A stretch of DNA of 64,000 nucleotides from Desulfoluna butyratoxydans (GTDB lineage Bacteria; Desulfobacterota; Desulfobacteria; Desulfobacterales; Desulfolunaceae), in the NCBI RefSeq assembly GCF_900699765.1, contig NZ_CAADHO010000003.1, forward strand, positions 248,001 through 312,000, written 5' to 3'. Under the pieces are notes generated by a model. That model saw only the letters and a list, made by a program, of their open reading frames with translations. It was not told the origin of the DNA and ran no database searches. Shown in pieces: positions 25,536 to 32,571 of the stretch; positions within the stretch are counted from its first letter, which is position 1; each line of letters opens with the position of its first letter. Made by a program: the position numbers and the translations under genes.

Positions 25536-25946
25536 CTAACCTCGTGCCATCCGGATGGCTTCCAGGATGGTTTCGTTTGAATAAGGGTTATTGCCGTTTT
25601 CGTGCAGGATGATGGCCGATACCAGCGGGAAAAGGTGGTCTTCCACCCGGATCGTTTCATCCGCATCTACGCCCACAAAATGGGCCACGTGGTGGATATA
25701 GCTATGGGTGTCGTTTTCCGATGGCGGTGCCCACCGGCTAATGATGCCGCGCACGGTGTGGATGCCACGGCGGCGCTGGTAGGTGAGCAGGGTTTTTGCC
25801 AGGGCCCGGATGCCCCAGCGGGGTTCGGTAAACGTACAAAAGGAGGCATCCGGCTGTTTTTCCGCCAGGCCGTTCCAGTCGTCTCCGTGGCGGATGTTTC
25901 CGGGGTTGTTGTTGCGGATGCCTCGTGTTTCCTGGATAGCAGTCAT
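25536..25946 (-). CDS. Endolysin, P5-type peptidoglycan hydrolase
   Basis: A 136-aa protein from ATG 25946 with AGGAGG eight bases upstream. The family motif RGIRNNNPGNIRHGDDWNGL is followed by WGIRALAKTLLTYQRRRGIH, TVRGIISRWAPPSENDT and YIHHVAHFVGVDADE. This is the glycosidase-like P5/structural-protein family often annotated in tailed phages as a lysis muramidase. It is the likely wall-degrading enzyme next to the holin gene. There is no signal peptide, so export would depend on the holin. Confidence 0.75.
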   Translation of the reverse strand: MTAIQETRGIRNNNPGNIRHGDDWNGLAEKQPDASFCTFTEPRWGIRALAKTLLTYQRRRGIHTVRGIISRWAPPSENDTHSYIHHVAHFVGVDADETIRVEDHLFPLVSAIILHENGNNPYSNETILEAIRMARG

Positions 25947-26152
25947 GGGTGTTCCTCCTGGTCTTGCTGGCAGTCCACACAGAGCTGGACGCCGGGGATG
26001 CATTGGCGCCGCTTCTCCGGGATCTCTTCCTCACAGATCACGCAGAAGCGGGCAGAGGGGCGGCCCGTGTCGGTGGCCGCCTGGCGAATGGATGCAATGG
26101 CGTGTTGCCGGGCGTGGATTTCAAGAGATTGTGCGCGGTCCAGATCGTCCAT
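25943..26152 (-). CDS. DksA/TraR-type zinc finger protein
   Basis: A 69-aa protein from ATG 26152 with GGAGGG upstream. The C4 finger FCVICEEEIPEKRRQCIPGV ends in CVDC, giving four cysteines in the TraR/DksA pattern. An N-terminal helix (MDDLDRAQSLEIHARQHAIA) completes the short TraR form. Such proteins bind the RNA polymerase secondary channel and mimic DksA-ppGpp. It lies in the lysis region, overlapping both neighbours (ATGA and TGATG). Confidence 0.88.
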   Translation of the reverse strand: MDDLDRAQSLEIHARQHAIASIRQAATDTGRPSARFCVICEEEIPEKRRQCIPGVQLCVDCQQDQEEHP

Positions 26153-26502
26153 CACATCCCTCCACCCGTGTTGATGCTCGCAATCTTGGCCGCAAACCCC
26201 CGCCAGAGAGCCCAAACAGTAAAGAACGCCAGACCGATACCCGCCCACCGAACCAATGCTTTCACCGTGTCTTTTTTGTTTTGCCGGAACTGGGTGATCA
26301 TCTCGTTGTTGGCCCGGAACCGCTCCACGCCCCGCTCCAGTTTGCCTTCTCCGATGGCACGGAAACTTTGCTCCACATGGGGCATCTCCCGTTTCATCTC
26401 TTCACTGATCAGGCATCCGCAGGCGTTGGTCTGGGCAGCTTTCAGGCTTTCGTCCAGCAGCTCTTTCAGTTCCTCTTTTTGTGTAGGGTTAAATCCTTCC
26501 AC
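26152..26502 (-). CDS. Membrane protein of the lysis region (possible second holin/XhlA-like)
   Basis: About 116 residues. The open frame reaches TTG 26511, but GTG 26502 has AAGGA about ten bases upstream and is preferred with low certainty. An amphipathic coiled-coil N-terminal half (QKEELKELLDESLKAAQTNA) contains a Cys pair CGC. A single membrane segment lies near the C-terminus (LVRWAGIGLAFFTVWALWRG). The shape resembles haemolysin XhlA-type or spanin-like proteins, but no family is certain. Confidence 0.6.
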   Translation of the reverse strand: MEGFNPTQKEELKELLDESLKAAQTNACGCLISEEMKREMPHVEQSFRAIGEGKLERGVERFRANNEMITQFRQNKKDTVKALVRWAGIGLAFFTVWALWRGFAAKIASINTGGGM

Positions 26503-26561
26503 CGGCGCCAAATCCTTTCGGGGTTTGGCCCCATGGAATTACCGGGGCCGGGTCAGATTCA

Positions 26562-26918
26562 TCAGATATTCAGCTTCACCATGGCCGTGGCGTCCCCATC
26601 CCCTGCCAGGGCAAAGGTACGCCCTGCGGGGGTGGCTCCGGTGGCGCTGGTGGTAACGGCACCCGTGCCGGCCACACCGTCCACCGGATCGCCGGTGGGC
26701 AGCCAGTACACGTCCACGCCCTGGCCGATGGGGCCGGTAATCTTGGGGAGGGAATACACCTCATCAATGGCCAGATCCCCGCGCTGTCCGTCGGGAATGT
26801 CCACCAGGGCCACACATACCAGGGCACCGACAACCACCACCTGGCCGGAGAGCACGCCGGAACCGGTGTCGTTAACCCAGGGCATCTTTTTGCCGTCGTA
26901 TTCACGATTTAAAGCCAT
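26562..26918 (-). CDS. Capsid decoration/cement-like protein (DUF2190)
   Basis: A 118-aa protein from ATG 26918. The DUF2190 pattern is clear: SGVLSGQVVVVGALVCVALV, GDLAIDEVYSLPKITG, GVDVYW and a terminal GDGDATAMVKLNI. Members stabilise the capsid outer surface. It follows the capsid gene by 57 bases, the usual position. Confidence 0.85.
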   Translation of the reverse strand: MALNREYDGKKMPWVNDTGSGVLSGQVVVVGALVCVALVDIPDGQRGDLAIDEVYSLPKITGPIGQGVDVYWLPTGDPVDGVAGTGAVTTSATGATPAGRTFALAGDGDATAMVKLNI

Positions 26919-26974
26919 GTGCTTATCTCCTGACCGGGCCGGATCTCCGGCCCGAAAAAGGGTTCAGGGAAGGA

Positions 26975-29263
26975 TTACTTGCCGGGGTTTCTCCAGAAGG
27001 CGGTGGCGGCCATAATGCCTACACCCACGACGTGGCGGATTTTGTAGAGAATTCGATCACTTTTGAACTCCTCCGCTTCGAAGAGTTCCGGCTCTTCCTT
27101 GCCGTCAAGGAAGGACATCTCGATGCCGTCGTACATGTTGGGATCGCCCATGAGGTACCAGGCGTCTTTGGAACCCCGGGCCAGGCGGGAGTTGTGAACG
27201 GGCACCAGGTCGCCCCAGATGTTGGCGGTGCCCGCGTTGTTTTCTGCTCCGGCAAGTGAGATGGAGCGCAGCATCACTTCCGTGTTGGAGCGGTGAAGCG
27301 GCGGCACCAGGATGAGCCCGGGCTCGATATCCAGATCCACGTCCCCGATGGTCTGGCCGTTGAGGAAGGTACGCCCGGCATCTAGGGTGTCATGGCTGGG
27401 CGGGCCAACGGCATCGCCTGTGGCGATGTTTCCGCGATCGGCGTGGAAGAGTTCTTTGCCGTCTTTCATCACGGGGTTGGCGTTGATGAGGCCAAACACG
27501 AGGTCAGCCTCTTTCTTGCGGCAGAGCTGTCCCAGAAGGAGCGGGCTTTTGTTGAAGGCGCGGGTGTCGTCGTTCACAATCATTTCGTACGAGAGGCCCA
27601 CATAAGCGCCGAGCTTGCCCATCTTGTAGCTTTCCTGGCGCTCTTTGAACTTGATCTCCCGGTATTCGCCGTTTTCACCCACAAGTTCAACGTCCTGTGC
27701 TGCATCGAGGGCCACGCCGTGGATTTCTCTAAAGTCGTTGGCGGGCACCACATTCACCAGCCGGCGGTGGACATCGGTTACCATGTTGTATCCGCGCAGG
27801 GTGTGCTGGTTGGCCACCTCCGCGAAGATGGCGCGGAAGTCGCTGGTGGACGCGGCCAGCTCCATTTTTCCGCTGAACATCATCTGGGCAACCTCTGCAG
27901 GGGTGTAGCCCCTGGTGGAATGCCCGTGGTTCTCCAGGCACATGGCGGCCATGTCCGAAAGGCGCATGCCACGGAACTGCCGGGCCGCGTCCAGATCTTT
28001 CTGGATGGAATCGTCTGACGGTTTGTAAGCCCCCATGCGGAGCCCCTGGCCGACGGCAGCAAGGCGGCGGAACTTGTCGCTGCCGTCTTCGCCGAACTCG
28101 ATGCGGGTGCCCGCTCCGAAAGCGGGGGCGGTCTTGGAGGCGGCATCCACGGCCAGGCGGTAGATGTCTTTTTCCTCGGTGCCGCCGGTCACGTGGGTGT
28201 CCACAAACTCGTTGCCCAGGTTGAACTGGCGGGCAAGGTTCTGGATGGTCCCCACCCGCTCGCGCTCCAGCTTCAGGGCGCCCTGAATGCCTGCGGAAAG
28301 ATCCACACCGCCCCCGGCAGGGGGGGGCGCCGGGGCGGAGGGATCACCGGCAGCTCCACCGGCGGGGGGAGGGGAGCTGTCGGAATCGGGGGGCGCCGGC
28401 TCATTGTCCGCGCCTTCCGGCGTCATCAGCTTGGCCAGCTGGACGCGCTGGGTGTCGTCTTCAAGGGCCGTCGAAAGGAATGCCTGGGCGTCCGCATCGG
28501 AGGCGTCCTTTGCGAGGCCGAGTTTTTCGAGGTACTTCCTGAGTCCAGGGTTCATGTCATCCTCCGTGGGATTATTGGTTTCATAATCGCTCGTCAAAGC
28601 GATGCCTGCGGTGTCGTCATCCGCCCCCAGGGGCACCCACGACACCTCTTCGACAAAACTTTTCGTCCATATCTCGCACGGCCCTTCCACCTCATGACCG
28701 TTAACACGGGTTTTCTTTCCACGCTCCAGCCACCGCACTTCCCGGGGCTCGATGCCCACGCTTGCCTGCCAGGGAAAATCTTCATCCGCCAGAGCCAGAA
28801 CTTCGGCGGCGGTGTCGGTCACCTTGGAGAAGGGGCCGTAAAGCAAGATGCCGGTGTCTGCCTTGCATTCCACCTTGTCCACATGCCCCACGATGAGGTT
28901 GGGGTTGTGCTGGCGAAGGGCGGGGAAACGCTCTTTGTACTCCACGCCCTTGAGCTCCACGATAAAGCGGATGTAACGCAGGTTGATCACCTTGCCGGTG
29001 TGGGCCACCAGGGCAAAGCGGCGGGGGCCGTCGCCTTCGGCTTTCTCTAATTTCACCGTTCCCCGGACGTTGTGGCGGATGCCTTCGGCGGCCAGCCGCT
29101 CGATGCCCCACCCCTTGACGCATTCGCTCATGGCCTTGGTTTCTTTGGTGCCCCCGTCCATCTTCTCTTTGACGCAGCGTTTTAAAAACGTGGGCTTGGC
29201 TTCGCCTTTTTTGGGGGTGGCCGCGAGGGTGACGCGGTGGCTATCCGTTTGCATTGTTGCCAT
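26975..29263 (-). CDS. Prohead protease-major capsid protein fusion
   Basis: A 762-aa protein from ATG 29263 (AAAGGAG six bases upstream; overlaps the portal gene by 23 bases). Residues about 60-235 form a prohead-protease-like domain with NPNLIVGHVDKVECKADTGI, DEDFPWQASVGIEPREV and SFVEEVSWVPLG. The segment around residue 235-330 is a scaffold-like acidic helix region with a Pro/Ala/Gly-rich linker. Residues about 330-762 are the capsid subunit (FRAIFAEVANQHTLRGYNMV, GAYVGLSYEMIVNDD, VGVGIMAATAFWRNPGK). The single polyprotein must be cleaved during prohead maturation. This arrangement is known as the protease/major-capsid fusion family; most phages encode the two separately. Confidence 0.88.
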   Translation of the reverse strand: MATMQTDSHRVTLAATPKKGEAKPTFLKRCVKEKMDGGTKETKAMSECVKGWGIERLAAEGIRHNVRGTVKLEKAEGDGPRRFALVAHTGKVINLRYIRFIVELKGVEYKERFPALRQHNPNLIVGHVDKVECKADTGILLYGPFSKVTDTAAEVLALADEDFPWQASVGIEPREVRWLERGKKTRVNGHEVEGPCEIWTKSFVEEVSWVPLGADDDTAGIALTSDYETNNPTEDDMNPGLRKYLEKLGLAKDASDADAQAFLSTALEDDTQRVQLAKLMTPEGADNEPAPPDSDSSPPPAGGAAGDPSAPAPPPAGGGVDLSAGIQGALKLERERVGTIQNLARQFNLGNEFVDTHVTGGTEEKDIYRLAVDAASKTAPAFGAGTRIEFGEDGSDKFRRLAAVGQGLRMGAYKPSDDSIQKDLDAARQFRGMRLSDMAAMCLENHGHSTRGYTPAEVAQMMFSGKMELAASTSDFRAIFAEVANQHTLRGYNMVTDVHRRLVNVVPANDFREIHGVALDAAQDVELVGENGEYREIKFKERQESYKMGKLGAYVGLSYEMIVNDDTRAFNKSPLLLGQLCRKKEADLVFGLINANPVMKDGKELFHADRGNIATGDAVGPPSHDTLDAGRTFLNGQTIGDVDLDIEPGLILVPPLHRSNTEVMLRSISLAGAENNAGTANIWGDLVPVHNSRLARGSKDAWYLMGDPNMYDGIEMSFLDGKEEPELFEAEEFKSDRILYKIRHVVGVGIMAATAFWRNPGK

Positions 29264-30767
29264 GGGCGGGCTCCTTTGGGGCCGGGGCGTGTTCAGCGAT
29301 CATTTTTTCTTCCTGGCCGATTTCCACGATGGTGTCCTCCCAGTCTCCACCGCGCTGTGAGGCAAAGGTGGTGCGGGATTCGACGCGCTTGCCGATGAGG
29401 ATTTCAGCTGCCTTGGCATCCTTGTAGGGGTCGATCCAGTCCCAGCCGCCCAGGGCCCAGGTGGCTTCCACGTCCCGGTCATCTCCCAGGCCGAAGAGAG
29501 CGCGATAGCGCAGCCAGATAGGCCAAACCACATCACAGAGCTCATCTACCAAAAGGTCCTGTTGCACGCGGTAGCCCCGGCGCTCTTCCTGGATGGCGTG
29601 GCGCAGGGCGCTCATGGTGGCGTCTGTGTAGTCATTGGAAAAACTGGCGGACGACATGCCGAAACCGGTGGAGGCCCGGCGCAGGGAGGTGCGCGCGTAG
29701 GCTTCGTGGTTGTTTCCAGGGCGGGGGTTGCTGGCGATTTGAACCTCCCGGCCATGGGGCAGCTCATGGATGGACGCGGCCCCGATGTGGTCCGGGATTT
29801 CTCCATTCCCACCACCGGCAAAGGGGTTGCCTTCGAGGTCGTTACCAGTTCCCCCTGCGCCGCCGGGCCAGGCCGTTGCCTTGTTGATGATGAAGATGCC
29901 GAACTTGGCGGCCAGGCGGGAGGCCAGGCGTTCGTCGTTGTCGTACTCGTCAAAATTGTGCAGCCCGCGTGTGACAGAGATCATCCAGGGGATGGGAAGG
30001 GACTGGGAGGGCCGCTCCGGGTCGGTGAAGAAAAGGCAGGTTTCGGCATCCACGCGCAGGGACGATTGAAGGGTGCGGCCCAGAAGCCCACCGCTGTTTC
30101 CGGGATGCTCCGGGAAAAGCCAGTAGGCCGCTTCAAAGCCGTCCGGGGTGTACTCAATGCCCTTGCGGATTATGTTGCCGCTGGCCAGAATCTCGTTTTT
30201 GTTCTGGTCCAGGTGGTCCACTTCCAAAAGCTCAATGCCCAGGGGCACCAGGCCACGGCGCTGCAGGGTGGGGGCCGGGAAAAACCGGACAAACACCCCG
30301 CCGTCCATCCAGCCCCGGCGGATGGTTTGCTTTTGCTTGTTCTTCCACTTCACCGCCTTGGACCATGCGCGAAAATCTTTTTCGATGATGCGGGCGCGGA
30401 TGCGGTCCGGCGTGCCGTCGAACAGCTTGCACTGTGCCTGCGGAAAGATCCCGCGAAAGACCACATTGTTCGAAATCTTGCGCAGGGCGCCGGACACGTT
30501 GTCGTTGTTGCGCTCCATGTCCCGCGCACGGGCACGGGCCAGGGCGGCGTCTTTGAAGATGAGGGCATCCCCGGTCTGGTTGGTGGGTCGCCAGCGCATG
30601 AGGCCAGGGTCTTTTCGGTCAGAGGCATGGTAGGAGAGTTTCAGGCCGGGGACGCCCAGGGCGTTCTGGAATGCGAGGAACCGGGCGGCTCTGTCCGGGT
30701 TGCGCAGAGCAATCACGGACGCAGCCGTCCGGCTCAGGGAGGAGGATATGCGGGAGAAAGCCCCCAT
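29241..30767 (-). CDS. Portal protein (lambda gpB family)
   Basis: A 508-aa protein from ATG 30767, overlapping the preceding TGA as TGATG; a GTG one codon upstream is possible. Family segments are LKLSYHASDRKDPGLMRWRP, ARDMERNNDNVSGALRKISN, VRFFPAPTLQRRGLVPLGIE, LLEVDHLD and GMSSASFSNDYTDATMSALR. The portal ring is the DNA entry and exit channel and binds the terminase. The lambda-type portal goes with the lambda-type terminase, unlike the P2-type tail. Confidence 0.93.
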   Translation of the reverse strand: MGAFSRISSSLSRTAASVIALRNPDRAARFLAFQNALGVPGLKLSYHASDRKDPGLMRWRPTNQTGDALIFKDAALARARARDMERNNDNVSGALRKISNNVVFRGIFPQAQCKLFDGTPDRIRARIIEKDFRAWSKAVKWKNKQKQTIRRGWMDGGVFVRFFPAPTLQRRGLVPLGIELLEVDHLDQNKNEILASGNIIRKGIEYTPDGFEAAYWLFPEHPGNSGGLLGRTLQSSLRVDAETCLFFTDPERPSQSLPIPWMISVTRGLHNFDEYDNDERLASRLAAKFGIFIINKATAWPGGAGGTGNDLEGNPFAGGGNGEIPDHIGAASIHELPHGREVQIASNPRPGNNHEAYARTSLRRASTGFGMSSASFSNDYTDATMSALRHAIQEERRGYRVQQDLLVDELCDVVWPIWLRYRALFGLGDDRDVEATWALGGWDWIDPYKDAKAAEILIGKRVESRTTFASQRGGDWEDTIVEIGQEEKMIAEHAPAPKEPAHGNNANG

Positions 30768-30979
30768 CACAACACCACCCGATGACGGCGGATGCCGCCT
30801 GTGCCGCTTTGGGCCGCTGAAAGCTGGTGGAGCAGGATGTTGATCTGGCGGGTGATTACCTTGAGATCTGCATACGTAAATATCTCGCCGTCGATCTCGT
30901 AGCCCTGCGCACCGGCCAGAATAGCGGCTTCGGCAGCGTAATACAGGTTCAGGCGTTCTTGGATTTTTTCACGGGTCAT
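30767..30979 (-). CDS. Small head protein (DUF6148/gpW-like head completion)
   Basis: A 70-aa protein from ATG 30979 with GGAG ten bases upstream. The pattern EKIQERLNLYYAAEAAILAG, then GYEIDGEIFTYADLKVITRQ and INILLHQL, matches the small protein usually placed directly ahead of lambda-type portals. It probably corresponds to the gpW-like head-completion role. Its stop overlaps the portal start. Confidence 0.75.
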   Translation of the reverse strand: MTREKIQERLNLYYAAEAAILAGAQGYEIDGEIFTYADLKVITRQINILLHQLSAAQSGTGGIRRHRVVL

Positions 30980-31071
30980 GGGGGCTTGTCTCCGCTTTGC
31001 AAGGACGATGATGAATCGTTGCAAAAACGGTAACAAAGGAGGGGCGGGGCTGGAAAGGGAAATGCGTTATT

Positions 31072-31088
31072 TTTAGTACGGTACTAAA
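31072..31088. promoter_or_regulatory. Palindrome TTTAGTAC-G-GTACTAAA, candidate operator
   Basis: A 17-bp inverted repeat with perfect 8-bp arms and a 1-bp centre, ahead of the rightward cargo genes and 93 bases upstream of the leftward head genes. The half-site GTACTAAA also occurs in the lysogeny control region (7148-7155) and just beyond the tail operon end (11167-11174), all in intergenic DNA. Confidence 0.6.
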
Positions 31089-31187
31089 TACTTTTAGTTT
31101 GGCATATTCTTTGAAATATCTGGATCATAATAGGTCCTAAAACATTGTCTATAGGTCTTTTGAGAAGGTTCTATCGTGCAGGAGATT

Positions 31188-31497
31188 ATGTCAAGGGATC
31201 GATTTGTTTGTACTTATTTAGTTTGCATTACTTTGTCGGTGCCTTTTTTTATTTAGAAACTTGGTACACAACTGCTACAACCGCAACTTTTTGGGTTAGC
31301 ATGGTTCGTGCTGTGTTTCTTTGGCTTTGATTTTGATCTGGACGTTTATCTGTGTAATGCCAATGGAGGATAGACTTATCGTTGGTGTTTTAGTTGCCAC
31401 AACCATCTGTGGTATGGTTGACGTATGGCTTTTTGCTGTATATAATATGACTGTAAGTAGGCCACCGTCATCATTGATAAGGAGGAGTCCACCATGA
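31188..31497 (+). pseudogene. Probable broken small membrane protein gene
   Basis: ATG 31188 follows GCAGGAG and opens a 22-residue hydrophobic frame ending at TAG 31254. The -1 frame (from a run of seven T at 31244-31250) continues with FYLETWYTTATTATFWVSMV to a stop at 31328. A further -1 frame then carries LIVGVLVATTICGMVDVWLF and ends in a TGA overlapping the next gene's ATG. Joined, these give about 100 residues with several membrane segments. Two frame breaks suggest a decayed gene; programmed slippage at T_TTT_TTT is a less likely reading. Confidence 0.4.
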
Positions 31498-31700
31498 CCA
31501 TGAAAAAAGTAACCGTAAATTTACCGGAAGAGCAAGTTCAGTTTCTTCAGAATATTGCGAAAAAAGAAGACATAACATTTACCGAGGTGCTTCGTAGATC
31601 AATAAATTCGGAGAGGTTCTTTGTTGAGCAAGAAGAACACGGACGTAAAGTACTAGTGGAGTCCGAAAATCATCGTATCCGAGAGATCATGCGTAAGTAA
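31494..31700 (+). CDS. Ribbon-helix-helix DNA-binding protein
   Basis: A 68-aa protein from ATG 31494 with GGAGGA upstream. The RHH fold is plain: strand KKVTVNLPEEQVQFLQNIAK, helix A, turn, and helix B FTEVLRRSIN. A short C-terminal extension (ERFFVEQEEHGRKVLVESEN) is common in CopG-type regulators. It is likely a repressor or antitoxin-like regulator of the neighbouring membrane protein. The palindrome at 31072-31088 is a candidate binding site. AT-rich, rightward, against the direction of the surrounding late genes. Confidence 0.8.
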   Translation: MTMKKVTVNLPEEQVQFLQNIAKKEDITFTEVLRRSINSERFFVEQEEHGRKVLVESENHRIREIMRK

Positions 31701-31731
31701 TGACATAATCTATTTGCCGCGGAGGGCGCAG

Positions 31732-32097
31732 ATGGACGAAGAAAAAACTGGGGAAAGTGGGGTTTCGAAGCTTGATGATGATCAGATTGCAGTGGGTTAT
31801 GATATCTGTATGGATAATGATGACCTTGATTACAGCTCTGAAGAATCAGGGTGCGAGGTGGTTAAATCCCCACGGGAGGGTGATGAATACGATCCAAGAC
31901 CTCATGAAGATAACTCTAGGCGTATGATTGCACTTCTGCTTATTGGTCTGCTCTATTTAATCGTAATTTCGATATTTCTCATGATAACCTTTTGCGATTT
32001 GATGTTTTGTGAAATCAAAGAATTTGGAGTTATATTAAATCCCATAATTGCCTTGGTTGCAGCTGCCACAGGTTTTTATTACGGAACAAAGTCGTGA
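31732..32097 (+). CDS. Acidic two-TM membrane protein, cargo
   Basis: A 121-aa protein from ATG 31732 with GGAGGG upstream. Residues 1-70 are strongly acidic and polar (SKLDDDQIAVGYDICMDNDD), then two membrane segments (MIALLLIGLLYLIVISIFLM and VILNPIIALVAAATGFYYGT) separated by a short Cys-containing loop. It lies 31 bases downstream of the RHH gene and is probably co-transcribed. No family recognised. As a phage cargo pair with a DNA-binding regulator, a toxin-antitoxin or exclusion role is possible but unproven. Confidence 0.65.
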   Translation: MDEEKTGESGVSKLDDDQIAVGYDICMDNDDLDYSSEESGCEVVKSPREGDEYDPRPHEDNSRRMIALLLIGLLYLIVISIFLMITFCDLMFCEIKEFGVILNPIIALVAAATGFYYGTKS

Positions 32098-32277
32098 GGT
32101 CTGAATCACAATAATGTTGCCTTGACCCAGTTTTAGTCTATCTGATAATGATATCAGGATGTTTGATTTTAATTATATCTGTCATAGCGCTTCTTGCTCA
32201 GGCCCTATGATTGTAGATCGATCGCCAAAAACCGCCGTACTTAGAAATACTTTGCCAAGGCAAAACACGCATTCTTC

Positions 32278-32571
32278 TCACCTGTTCGGCGGGCTTCTTG
32301 TAAGCCCCAAAGTTTGCCCTCGCCTATAGTGTGTCCCTAATGTGTCGCCAAAGCTGTTTACCGATGGTCTCTCAAAATCCTGAAAAAATCTGTCAGGTCC
32401 CTTGGATATGACGTTGTAGGTTTCCAGATTTGCCGACTCTTTTTGTAAAAGAACCGGTGCCGCCCCACCACAAGGCTCGACGTACTTTATGCGTGGAGGG
32501 AAGTACGAAATTACCCACGGGGCAATATTCCTTTTTCCGCCGTAGTCGCGCAGTGTGGGGCGGGTTATCAT
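32278..32571 (-). pseudogene. Truncated D12-class adenine DNA methylase (Dam-like)
   Basis: The first 53 residues, from ATG 32571 (overlapping the C5-methylase stop as ATGA), match the N-terminus of phage D12 N6-adenine methylases: RPTLRDYGGKRNIAPWVIS, then YFPPRIKYVEPCGGAAPVLL with the SAM-binding GGAA loop, and ETYN. The expected continuation with the DPPY motif is missing; the frame runs into unrelated sequence and stops after about 97 residues. The break coincides with the edge of the AT-rich cargo island, suggesting that the island's arrival deleted the rest of the gene. Confidence 0.75.

Noticed and set aside
31145..31330. A 61-codon frame starting with TTG as an intact gene
   Set aside because: No ribosome site precedes it; the better start at 31188 is in another frame, so I treat the region as a broken gene.
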